This document shows, piece by piece, positions 22,847 through 32,709 of a DNA stretch of 64,000 bases; positions within the stretch are counted from its first letter, which is position 1, and each line of letters opens with the position of its first letter. Location of the stretch: the NCBI GenBank assembly GCA_011032825.1, contig JAADJZ010000007.1, positions 1,240,001 through 1,304,000 of the forward strand, in the 5' to 3' direction. The notes under the pieces are model-generated. The model had not been told where the DNA came from. It made no database searches and worked only from the letters and a program-made list of their open reading frames with translations. The stretch comes from Massariosphaeria phaeospora. Its lineage: Eukaryota > Ascomycota > Dothideomycetes > Pleosporales. The translations under genes and the position numbers were made by a program.

Positions 22847-25800
22847 ATGGCCGAAGCCGTCCCGAATATACGGGTGACAGACCCACACAATAGAGATGCA
22901 AGCCCTCTGGCAAGGCAGGATACGGGAAAATTCTCAGTCCAAGGAGAGGGTACGTCGTACATGCGCAGGCAGCCGACCATGAAATATACATAATACTCAT
23001 ATCGAACCCCGTAGGACCGCCGCCAAACGGCAAGCTGGCCGCGAAATTACGCAGTCCCCAGACCTCGTCCACGCAATTGATCGAGCCGACGTCTCAGAAT
23101 GAAAGTACTGAAAGCCAGGCGCTGTCTGAGGCGGCCATGGACCCGCTCTCGCAGGTATGCCTGACAGAGAAGCCACCTAAGTCACCGGCGGATGCTAATT
23201 GAAACGTGTGGATGTGTAGCAAATCCTGCAGAGAACAAATACCTTCAATGCGCTTCCGCGATTACGAACGCAGACCGCAGATAATGCCTCAAACCAAACA
23301 CCGACGCCACCGAACGACACGTACGCGGATTCGAAGCAGAGTGAGGCAGTACGAGAGGTGAACGGATCTAACAACAAGGCGGACAAAAAGTGAGCCTGAT
23401 GTTTTTCTCTTCGCGACGTACCCACCACCCTTTTAAGTGCGTGTCAGGCGTGAAATAAGGCTTAGCGCATCCATCGTATTCGCAACCATCACCATATATT
23501 GTAATGCGATTCCTGCTCTAGTTGGGCACGGCCGCGATAAAGCCGCGTTATCGAGACGAAAATTTGCCGAGGCTAACTCGGTGATTTACCACAGGAAAGG
23601 CGTGTCATTTCTCAGTCGATTTATTGGAAATAAGAAAAAGGGTGTCCTCGATGGAGGCGGCGAAGATGGATCCGATATTGGGGATACTCGGCCAGAGGGT
23701 ATGGACGCGCAACTTTTCAGTCACACGGTCGACAATCTTGGGTTCAATCCGAAGCTTCCACAACCTCCAGCGTACATCAAAGTCCGCGCGAAATTCAAGA
23801 AAGAGAAAGAGTTCGATTCTCTGTTTCTGGCACAGCAATTGCGCTTCGGTGCAGACAAAAACAGTATTCCAGCAGCGGGTGCCAATCCAGCGCCACAATC
23901 CGGTTCGGCGGCCACTCAGAATCCGATCTGGGCTACCGAGTTCAGTAGAGATGGCAGGTTTCTTGCAGCTGGTGGACAAGACAGAATCGTTCGCGTATGG
24001 GCGGTGATAGCAAGCTCAGAAGAGCGGCGATCCCACGAGAAGGAGGAGAGTGGTCTGGGTGTTTCTGAAGGCGATGCTACCCATCTTAGTGCGCCAGTGT
24101 TTCAGCAGAAGATATTTCGACAGTATCACGGACATACATCAACTATACTGGACCTCAGTTGGAGTAAGGTATGTTTCCTCCTTCGGCACTTGACGCAGCC
24201 TGCGTATCTGACAGTGCTAGAACAATTTCTTACTCTCATCCTCTATGGACAAAACAGTACGCCTATGGCATATAAGCAGAAATGAGAACCTGTGCACGTT
24301 CAAGCATGCCGATTTCGTACCATCCATTCAGTTTCATCCGCAGGACGACCGCTTTTTCCTCGCCGGTTCGCTCGACTCAAAGCTGCGTTTGTGGAGCATA
24401 CCTGATAAGAGCGTGGCATTCTGGAACCAACTCCCGGACATGATAACAGCAGTGTCGTTTACTCCGGATGGAAAAACTTGCATTGCGGGGACCCTAGGCG
24501 GGCTGTGTCTGTTTTACGAAACCGAGAAACTGAAATATGTGACACAGATGCATGTCAAATCGACACGTGGGCAGAATGCTAAAGGTAGCAAGATTACCGG
24601 GATACAGGCCACCCACTGGCCACCTGGCGGCAAAAATGGCGACGTGAAATTGCTTATATCCAGCAATGATTCAAGAATTCGCATCTACAATTTCAGGGAC
24701 AAGAGCTTGGAGATGAAATTCAAAGGACACGAAAATAATTGCAGTCAGATCAGGGCTACATGTGCTGAGGATACTGGGTATATCATTTGCGGAAGCGAGG
24801 ACCGGAAAACTTACATCTGGTCTACTTCGGCACCCGAAGGGGAGAAGAAGCAGAGGCCGCTCGAAACGTTCGACGCGCACAATTCGCTCACCACATGCGC
24901 TGTATTTGCACCTTTAAAGACAAGACAGCTGCTGAGTGCCTCTGAAGATCCCATATTTGATCTCTGTAACCCTCCTCCTGTAACGCTGTTGTCCCGTGCC
25001 GAATCTGTTAATTCATCTCGGGCGCCTACAGATGCAGGCTCTGTTCAACCAACGCCTGTAGTTACAGAATCGAATTCCAAACGAGTCGCCGAAAGTCCGG
25101 CCTACATTGCTCGATCAGCACACACAGATGGCAATATCATCGTTACTGCCGACTATACCGGAGCACTGAAAGTGTTCCGCCAGGATTGCGCTTATATGAA
25201 ACGCATGCGTGCAGGCGATAACTGGGATGCATCGTCTGTTTTTTCGAGGAGGACAGGCTCAAAGCTAGGTCGGCCAAGCAGTATCATCTCTCGCGGAACG
25301 GGACGATCGAGGAGGGATAGTACGTCTACACAACCCCCAAACGATCGCATCATGTCTTGGCGTCAAGATATCTCGCATGGAAGCTTCGACTCAGTCAATG
25401 GCCCGGCTCCAAAACGGAGTCAAGCCCGCAGTTCATCGCCTCGCAAATCCGTGGGACGATTTAGCATGACATCTATCCTACCTGCCCCCAAGCCTGTGAT
25501 AGCAACTATGGATACGACCAACCCACGCCCTTTGTTAAACCCTAAGCCCTCGGCATCGATTGATCGCACGCCCGCCCACAGTTCACACGGGAGCACTCCA
25601 CCGCGCGACAATTCGCAAACCTCGAACATCGATCCCGCCAAGCAATTGGACCTCAAGCGGCAGGAGAATTCTAGTAACCCGTTATCGGTTTACAATGGGC
25701 AGTCGTGGGCTTTCTGGAACACCAACACGTGGAGGGAGCAGATGCAACGAGATTCACTCGCGCCACCCAATGAGAGACCTCAAGTGACGGGTAGACTAAG

Positions 25801-25969
25801 CACAGTCTCCAAGTTGAGCAGTGAGTTGAGTCATGAGGGCACCGAAGACGATGACATGCGGTGCAAACAATGCGGTGGTGATGAATTCAAGGTGCGGGTT
25901 AGAGCAATGGGCGGGAGTGAGGACAAGAGGTTGGTCTGTAGGAAATGTGGTACGCCGGCTGATTCGTGA
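22847..25969 (+). CDS. WD40-repeat protein, WDR44 / Dgr2 family
   Basis: Exons 22847..22949, 23015..23154, 23220..23389, 23595..24168 and 24221..25969 give 911 residues. The N-terminal 135 residues are disordered. A motif KKKGVSFLSRFIGNKKKG then marks this family and is rebuilt only if the 205-nt intron at 23,390-23,594 is removed. WD40 blades include WATEFSRDGRFLAAGGQDRI, SSSMDKTVRLWHISRNE, FFLAGSLDSKLRLWSI and CGSEDRKTYIWS. After a long Ser/Pro-rich linker the protein ends in a zinc-ribbon-like CKQCGGDEFKVR...CRKCG. Family members include human WDR44 (a Rab11 partner) and yeast DGR2/YMR102C, so a membrane-traffic or signalling role is likely but not proven here. The segment 23,450-23,594 is also open in frame and could be an alternative exon. 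Confidence 0.85.
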
Positions 25970-26470
25970 GAGAGCCTTTGGCATTGGGCCATGTACAAAT
26001 AAGTTTTGTATTAGCATTGATCCTACTGTTAAAAATATATTATGAACATGTTCCACAACCTCTAGAGCATCAACTTTCTTACCGAATGTATCATCCTCTT
26101 GACAGTATACGAGATTTCAGCGACGTGTAAAAGGATTGATAACATCTCTACAAAGCCCTGTCGTATCTGGCACACCGGGTAATACATTGCCCGGTTTATG
26201 TAGAGTAGAAGAGTGTGGTCAAGCCGATGTCGCCAATACTCTGTAGGGTCACGCAATGTTTTTCTTCTGATGGTGACAAATGCTGAGCTGGCTAGAAGCG
26301 CAAAGCAAACGGCGGAAGATTCCACAACATTCAGCAGTTGCGGGACAATACGTAAGTCCGCAACCAAAGCCCCTCGGCGCAATCAACCAACACACAACAC
26401 CACCAAGCCACCAAGCCACCGATCAAAACCCAACTGCAAACAACCAACTCCATAAACCGCCTTCAGAACC
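25970..26470. other. Intergenic region with a solo dispersed repeat
   Basis: These 501 bp lie between the WD40 and thioredoxin genes. Apart from the repeat block at 26,151-26,198, and a CACCAAGC-type tract just before the thioredoxin start, nothing is recognised. Confidence 0.4.
26151..26198 (+). repeat. Solo copy of the left-end repeat core
   Basis: ACAAAGCCCTGTCGTATCTG followed by GCACACCGGG matches the ACAAAGCCCTATCGTATCAG / GCACACGGGA block of the 561-1160 array with few changes. Just after it, ACCGGG...CCCGGT can form a small hairpin. Confidence 0.6.
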
Positions 26471-26941
26471 ATGCCGACAGAGATCTCTGCACCCCTCCAC
26501 TTCCGCACCCTCCTCACAGGCCACACGTACCTCATCGCCGACTTCTACGCAACATGGTGCCCGCCCTGCAAGACAATTGCGCCCATCTACGAGCAGCTCT
26601 CCACGGCTCACGCCGTCCCTGGGAAAATCGCTTTCGTCAAAGTCAATGTCGATGAGCAGCGCGAGGTGGCGGCACAGTATGGCATCACGGCTATGCCGAC
26701 GTTCTTGGTGTTCAAGGATGGGAAGGTGATGGAGGAGATTAAGGGGGCGAATCCGCCGGCGTTGAAGAGGGTGGTTGAGAGGGTTGCGGGGGAGGTGGGG
26801 AGGGAGAGGGAGAGTGTGGCAGAGAAGGTGGGGAAGAAGGAGGAAGAGGCTAAGAAGGATAGCGAGGTGAAGGAGGAGAAGACTGTGAGTGGGAGTTATG
26901 GGATGACCGGGGGCAATAATTGGAAGATGTCGTTGAACTAA
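26471..26941 (+). CDS. Thioredoxin with charged C-terminal extension
   Basis: An intronless frame of 156 residues. Residues 1-105 are a full thioredoxin fold: FYATWCPPCKTIAPIYEQL carries the redox pair in a CPPC active site, KVNVDEQREVAAQYGITAMP gives the cis-proline, and TFLVFKDGK follows. The usual CGPC is replaced by CPPC, which shifts redox potential in known variants. The last 50 residues are unusual: a Lys/Glu-rich helix (EKVGKKEEEAKKDSEVKEEK), then SGSYGMTGGNNWKMSLN. No signal peptide is seen, so it is probably cytosolic. It sits directly upstream of a PDI gene on the same strand. Confidence 0.9.
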   Translation: MPTEISAPLHFRTLLTGHTYLIADFYATWCPPCKTIAPIYEQLSTAHAVPGKIAFVKVNVDEQREVAAQYGITAMPTFLVFKDGKVMEEIKGANPPALKRVVERVAGEVGRERESVAEKVGKKEEEAKKDSEVKEEKTVSGSYGMTGGNNWKMSLN

Positions 26942-27277
26942 GGGCGTGTTTGGAGTGTGTGCAATGACTGTTAATACCCGCGTGACACTACTCCCGTCAA
27001 GATTGGGAGTAGGGATTAACTGAGCCTCTTAATCGTCAGATACTAGACTGAATACCTGTTCTAAGATCTAGATGCTTCTGCTCAACATCAAATAGGTACT
27101 TGGATTAATAAACCACCTGAAACTTGTATCTCAAAAGGACACGTTCCGCGCCAAGACATCCGCCACCATGGAACCCCAGCATTCAAGCAAGCTCTGGGAG
27201 CTCCCTCGCACAAATCCCACAACACCCGTAACCACAACAGAAGCCTCAATTCCCGAAGCTTCAGCAACACCACCAGA
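26942..27277. other. Intergenic, thioredoxin-PDI spacer
   Basis: These 336 bp hold the thioredoxin 3' end and the PDI promoter. No unfolded-protein-response element could be assigned with confidence. Confidence 0.35.
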
Positions 27278-28429
27278 ATGCTTTTCAACCGCGTGATCCC
27301 CGCGGCAATTGCCCTCCTTCCCGCCCTCACCGCCGCAGAGGCCGTTGTCGACCTCTCACCCTCGAACTTCGACTCGATCGTGCTGAACTCCGGCAAACCC
27401 GCTCTCGTTGAGTTCTTTGCCCCGTGGTGCGGCCACTGCAAGAACCTCGCACCCGTCTACGAAGAGCTCGCCACTACCTTCCAACACGCCACCAATAAGG
27501 TTACTGTCGCGAAGGTCGATGCGGATAACCACAAGGATTTGGGCAAGAAGTTCGGCGTGCAGGGATTCCCGACGCTGAAATGGTTCGACGGCAAGAGCGA
27601 TAAGCCTGCCGAGTACGACGGTGGCCGTGATCTTGAGAGTCTGCAAAAGTGGATTACAGATAAGACTGGAGTGAGGCCAAAGACGAAGGCGAAGTTGCCT
27701 AGCCAGGTGGTCATGTTGGACAATTCGAGCTTCAAGGAGAAGATCGGAAAGGACCAGGATGTACTCGTTGCATTCACCGCGCCATGGTGTGGACGTAAGT
27801 TGTCATTGTGGCATCATTGACTATCAGCTACCGGCATGATGCTAATCGGTGATACAGATTGCAAAAGTCTCGCCCCTACATGGGAATCACTCGCCACAGA
27901 TTTCGCCTCCGAGCCCAACGTTTTGATCGCTAAAGTCGACGCCGAAGCCGAAAACTCGAAGGCCATCGCCACGGAGCAGGGTGTCAGCTCATACCCCACG
28001 ATCAAGTACTTCAAGAAGGGATCCAGCGAGCCGCTCCCATACGAAGGTGCTCGCGCTGAGAAGGACTTTGTTCAGTTTATCAACACCAATGCCGGCACCC
28101 ACCGAGCTGTTGGCGGCGGTCTAGACGCTACAGGTGGCACGATCGAGGCTCTGGACACCCTTGTCTCTAAGTTCTCTGGCGCCTATGCCGACGGACTTGC
28201 GGAGGCTAAGAAGGCTTCCGCGACCCTGCAGGACAAGTACGCCAAGTACTACGTCAAGGTCTTCGAGAAGATCAGCGCCAATGCGGGATATGCTGAGAAG
28301 GAGCTTAAGCGTCTCGAGGGTCTGATCGGCAAGGGCAACCTTGCGCCGGAAAAGCTTGATGATCTTACCAGCCGGAGTAACATCTTGAGGAAGTTCCTCG
28401 GCAAGGAAGAGGACAAGAGCGAGTTGTAG
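27278..28429 (+). CDS. tigA: Protein disulfide isomerase, two thioredoxin domains plus ERp29 C-domain (TigA / Erp38 type)
   Basis: Exons 27278..27794 and 27858..28429 encode 362 residues. A signal peptide (about 1-20, ending PALTAAEA) sends it to the ER lumen. Two thioredoxin domains each have a CGHC active site: FFAPWCGHCKNLAPVYEEL at 51-54 and APWCG-HCKSLAPTW at 171-174. The 63-nt intron falls inside the second CGHC, between Gly and His. Residues about 255-360 form the helical ERp29 C-terminal domain (YAKYYVKVFEKISANAGYAEKE). It ends in KSEL, a degenerate ER-retention signal where KDEL/HDEL-type tails are expected. It should catalyse disulfide formation and isomerisation in secretory proteins. 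Confidence 0.94.
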
Positions 28430-28832
28430 ACGGAGGGTCGATTTTATATGGCTAGGACGCGCTTGGTTGTCTTAACGAGACTTCGGTCGTGAATGACTGA
28501 TGATGGCCCGGGTATAACGTAGGAGTTAAATTTACGTAGCCCATGTATTGTTAGGAGAATGATATGGAGTTAAGCTTGAAGCGAATCAAACAATTACAGT
28601 TCCGGGAATGGCCTGCCGGTCATATCACCTATGCCTAAAGTACGCCAGTAGTAGTCATGTTCCCTTAGTTTATGGTGAACCAGAACAAAGCGATCATGTT
28701 CCGCGAAGCACTACATCACTTGTAGACCCAGTCTTCATCCATCTTGATAGGTCGTCCTTTAGGAGCGTCGTAGTAAGGTATGCATGTGCTGCGACCCCAG
28801 TTTCTAAACAAAGCAAAAAGGTTGCGGTGCAA
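28430..28832. other. Convergent intergenic region
   Basis: These 403 bp lie between the PDI stop and the end of the HSBP1-like gene. Only short frames; nothing recognised. Confidence 0.4.
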
Positions 28833-29249
28833 CTACTTCCCAGATCCTGAGCCCGACCCTTTGCTGTCGCCGGCCTGGATAGTAGATTCAAGGTTGTCGA
28901 GGCGTCGGGACATATCGTCCACTACAGGTCTGGTCAGCCTAGTGCAAGACTCCCTCACTGTGCCATGACTTTCAGTTGCACCCAGACTTCCTTCTGTTTG
29001 GCAAGGTGCAGGCTTCCACAGAAAAGACAATCTTACTTTTCGAGAGCAGTTCGCTACTTATCGAGTTGAACTTTGAATTTAGTTGGTTCAGCAGGTCGTC
29101 TACCACCGCCGCGAGCTCGCCTGTTGAGTTGTCGCTCGCATTTGTAATAGACTGCGTGTCTGCATATTAGTAATAACCCAGGTGCGTAGAAAGGAAGAAC
29201 GTACGCCGGCTTCGCTTGTTGTGCGGTCGGCTGCTGGGCGGGTGGACAT
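28833..29249 (-). CDS. Heat shock factor-binding protein 1-like (HSBP1)
   Basis: Three small exons, complement(28833..28921, 29037..29151, 29205..29249), encode 82 residues. The 115-nt and 53-nt introns have GTAAGA and GTACGT donors. The family core is the short coiled coil ELAAVVDDLLNQLNSKFNSI followed by MDDMSRRLDNLESTIQ, which is assembled only after both introns are removed. The length matches HSBP1 proteins (about 75-90). HSBP1 forms trimers or hexamers that bind heat-shock factor and also act with the WASH complex in animals; the fungal role is less clear. The tail GDSKGSGSGSGK is low-complexity. Divergent from EBP2, with 355 bp between starts. Confidence 0.88.
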
Positions 29250-29604
29250 CTTGGGGGATCTGATAATTCTCAAGGTTTCTAGGTTGTTTGGGTGAGAAGT
29301 ATTGATCAGAGACCTTGGTGCAGATTTGGTTGTAGAGATTAGGTGTTTCGTGGAAGCGCGACAGTTCAACAGCTAACATCAACATGAGGAGCGTGAATGT
29401 TTGCTATCGATAACGGCCACGTGATAGTTGCCTCGGTTCTGCTGTAAGCGCAGGCGGTGAGGCTTAGCGCTGGCACTAAATATTTTCTGTGCCAAGATTT
29501 CGCAGTGGACCTCTTTTGCCTTTTGCTTCAATCAAGTGCAGTATCTGCATCACCTGCGCACGTATATCGACGACTTCTTGCACTGCACCCCTCCATTTAT
29601 CACA
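29250..29604. promoter_or_regulatory. Bidirectional promoter region, HSBP1-like / EBP2
   Basis: These 355 bp lie between two divergent start codons. A CACGTG box lies at 29,419-29,424, and a 37-bp U2-snRNA-like stretch lies at 29,511-29,547 in the likely EBP2 leader. Confidence 0.45.
29511..29547 (+). pseudogene. U2 snRNA-like 5' fragment
   Basis: CTCTTTTGCCTTTTGCTTCA followed by ATCAAGTGCAGTATCTG aligns with the 5' end of spliced U2 from the 58.1 kb locus (CTCT+CTTTGCCTTTTGGCTT, AGATCAAGTGTAGTATCTG). I count about five differences or gaps. Similarity stops right after GTATCTG, so stem IIa, the Sm site and the 3' part are absent. Confidence 0.55.
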
Positions 29605-30884
29605 ATGGGAAAACCGAAGCTCAAGTCCGCGCTGGACGAGCACAAGGGCCGAAACTTCAAGCTCGAGAAGCAGCGGAAAAAAGAGAAGGCGGCCAGGAAA
29701 CGGAAGGAGAATAATCAGCCGTTGAAGGAGGATACTGGGGACGAGGACGTGGACGTGGAAGTGGACGAGGACGAGGATGGAGGTGTACAACTGGATAATG
29801 CCGTGGACGTGGAAGTCAATGGCAAGGCAAAGAAGGGCAAGAAAAGCTCTCTCAAGGCTGCCCCGGCGGTGAAAGAACCCGAGTGGGAGACTGACGAGAG
29901 TGAGGGAGAGGACGACGAAGACGATATGCCAGATAGGCTCGCGCTAGACTTGGCGCGTCTAGAGGATAGCGATAGCGAGGGGAGCGACGATGATGACGCC
30001 CAGGATGAGGATGAGGAAGAGAACGAAGATGACATCCCACTTTCTGACATCGAGTCCCTCGCTTCCGAAGATCGCGGCGACGTGATTCCACATCAGCGCC
30101 TCACAATAAACAATACCGCTGCGCTGACGGCAGCCCTCAAGCGCATCCAGCTTCCGTACTCGAAACTCACCTTCTCCGAATACCAGTCGATGACCACAGA
30201 CGAAGCAGTCGAGATTCCAGATGTGGAGGATGACCTCAACCGTGAACTCGCATTCTACAAGCAGTCCCTGTCCGCTGTGAAGGATGCGCGGGAGAGACTC
30301 AAGAAGGAAGGCCAGCCGTTCTCGCGACCGACAGATTACTTTGCTGAAATGGTAAAGAGTGATGAGCATATGGGCAAGATCAAGGCAAAGTTGATCGACA
30401 CTGCTGCCGGCAAGAAAGCCGCCGCCGAAGCTAGGAAGCAGAGAGATCTGAAGAAGTTCGGCAAACAGGTTCAGGTGGCTAAGCAGCAGGAAAGGGCCAA
30501 AGACAAGCGGGATACAATGGACAAGATCAACGTTCTGAAACGAAGTACGCTATCTCTCTCCGCCCGTTCTAGGTACACTGATGCTAACATGATGCAGAAC
30601 GCCAAGGTGCCGACGTCACCAACACCAATGAGGAAGATCTCTTTGACGTGGAGCTCGATAAGGCGGCGAAAACCTCCGACCGTCGAAAAAGCGATGGGAA
30701 TCCACACGGTAAACGTCAAAAGAAGGACGCGAAGTATGGGTTTGGCGGCAAAAAGCGGCATGCAAAGAGCAACGATGCTGTCTCAACGAATGATGACCGA
30801 GACTACTCAGTGAAGAAGATGAAAGGAAAGCCAGGAGGTGCAGGTAAGCGGCTGGGAAAGGCTAGACGCGCAAAGCGGAATTGA
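29605..30884 (+). CDS. EBP2: rRNA-processing protein EBP2
   Basis: Exons 29605..30544 and 30598..30884 (53-nt intron, phase 1) encode 408 residues. The N terminus is basic (KLEKQRKKEKAARKRKE), then a long acidic Asp/Glu region, as in nucleolar assembly factors. The conserved core reads DDLNRELAFYKQSLSAVKDA, then SRPTDYFAEMVKSDEHMGKI, then a Lys-rich KKFGKQVQVAKQQERAKDKR. The C terminus has KYGFGGKKRHAKSND and KPGGAGKRLGKARRAKRN, typical of EBP2. The protein acts in 27S pre-rRNA processing and early 60S assembly in the nucleolus. I start at ATG 29,605, because upstream in-frame codons fall in the U2-like leader. Confidence 0.94.
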
Positions 30885-31268
30885 AGCCCGGCCATCGCAT
30901 TCAACGGCGTTCGAGGAGTCTATTTCAAGTTATGGCTAAAAATCCACGTGCCGACCTGGCTTATATGGAGGTCAAGTACTGTCGAACATGATAACTTCGA
31001 GATACCATTCACGTTCAAGTCAAATTCCTATATCATTTGTATCCTTGCAGTCGTTGCCTGGAGTGAAAGAGGGCATATATGCCAAGTAAAGTAGGCTCGG
31101 TGAGGTAATTTCACTATCCTAGTCACCGCTTCGCGCCTCGCCTGACTTGACTTGTTCCGCTCCGTTTGTAGACCCACACCTTTAACCTCACACCACAATC
31201 CGAGTTCCAGGCAAACCATACTACCTTCGACAGACAACCATCGGCTTTATCCTCGGTTACGCCTATCA
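30885..31268. other. Intergenic, nothing recognised
   Basis: These 384 bp lie between EBP2 and the next plus-strand gene. No motif or repeat was identified. Confidence 0.35.
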
Positions 31269-32003
31269 ATGGAGGACGAACTGTTTGTCGAGTATGCTCC
31301 ACAATCGAGCTCAACACCGAATCCACCTTCCCGCAGTGCTCCTCTAGAATCCGCGAAACCCACCGATGACTTCACCGTCCCTTCCACCTCAAAGTCCACA
31401 ATCTTCTACCTACTCGTCATAACCCCCCACACGGACTCTTTCGCCATCCACGGCCCCACGACAACCTTCGCGGCGCTCATGCCCAAGGTCCTGGACGTCG
31501 TATCCAACTCGCCCGCTGCCATCGAGAAACTCGACAACCTGAAAGCGGACAACGAAGACTTCGACGCCTCGGGCTTCAGCACCTTCGTCGTCGACGGCCA
31601 ACGCAACACCCACACCATCCTGCGCATCGTCCGCGAGGCCAACGCCCCCGTCCGCCGCATCCTGCCCGCCCCCGTCTATACCGTCACGGCCCACGGCCCA
31701 CTGCTGCACAACCTCGGCTCGTCGCTGCGCACCGTCTCCTCGGGCAAGCCGCTCGGCATGGCGACGACGTCGGGCTTGATTGGCAGCTTCGTCGACGCGG
31801 CGACAGCGGATAAGGCGGCGACGCGCGCGATGGATCAGATGATCAAGGACGAGAAGGGCGTTCACAAGACGATGACGCGCGAATCGGGCAAGAGGAGGGT
31901 TATCATGTTGGCGATGAATGCGAGGGCCGCGTGGGAGGCGAGGGTCTTGTATGATGATAGGGAGTTGGGGTGGGCGAGGGCAGTGGTCGGGAAGAAGAAG
32001 TGA
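31269..32003 (+). CDS. Conserved-looking fungal protein of unknown function
   Basis: An intronless frame of 244 residues from ATG 31,269. The first 40 residues are Ser/Pro-rich. The rest alternates strands and helices: STIFYLLVITPHTDSFAIHG, TTTFAALMPKVLDVV, FSTFVVDGQRNTHTILRIV, PVYTVTAHGPLLHNLGSS, then a helical, basic C terminus (ESGKRRVIMLAMNARAAWEA). There is no signal peptide, membrane segment or catalytic motif that I know. Strong GC3 bias like that of neighbouring genes supports real coding. I cannot assign a family. Confidence 0.65.
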   Translation: MEDELFVEYAPQSSSTPNPPSRSAPLESAKPTDDFTVPSTSKSTIFYLLVITPHTDSFAIHGPTTTFAALMPKVLDVVSNSPAAIEKLDNLKADNEDFDASGFSTFVVDGQRNTHTILRIVREANAPVRRILPAPVYTVTAHGPLLHNLGSSLRTVSSGKPLGMATTSGLIGSFVDAATADKAATRAMDQMIKDEKGVHKTMTRESGKRRVIMLAMNARAAWEARVLYDDRELGWARAVVGKKK

Positions 32004-32709
32004 GGGAGTGAGTGGCTTAGTGATATGCGGGCTTCTTGGTCGGTGATTGATTGATTGATTGACTGCGAGTGCTTTGGGGTTTACATGGGAGATGATAAAA
32101 TTGGATTAGATGCAGGTTAGACTATCAAAGCGGATGGTCGGAGGGATACACTACTGCGGCTCCTCTGGCTCTTTCTCCAGATCGTCTTTCCACTTTAGCA
32201 ACATCTGTTAGAGTAGCTACCCCTCCCTCACATCTGGGTGGTACCTCCCAATGCTCTATCGTCTATGAACTTGACATCGCGCCCTAGGATGACTTCCTTG
32301 AGGCATCCGTATCCAGCGTTGAACACGAACGTTCGGACTAATTCGGAGATTTCGCATATTTCCTTGTACGCAACAAGAAGCATTACCAAACCTAATGTAT
32401 ACTACAAAGTGGGTTTTGTCAAGTTCGATGTATACAGGGGACCGTGTCGAGGTTCGACGGGTTCGTCAGGAGGATTCAATCCTGCACTACTTTTCATTAG
32501 AGAATATACCGACAGAAGGTCTAGGTACTGAGATCTAGGCGATGATCCGTCGCCAGTTCCGCTATGACGTTATCCAACGTGGCAGATACAGTGCAAGTTT
32601 GTAAAAGTGAATCGATTATTTACTCTTATACTAAACTATCCTACAGTTGCTAGAGATCCACCTCTGACCACCAAGCCTAGCCAGCGTTCCGAGACTTCCC
32701 GCAAGACTC
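32004..32709. other. Convergent intergenic region
   Basis: These 706 bp lie between two converging genes. A short TGATTGATTGATTGATTGAC tract occurs at about 32,044. No gene or RNA seen. Confidence 0.35.
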
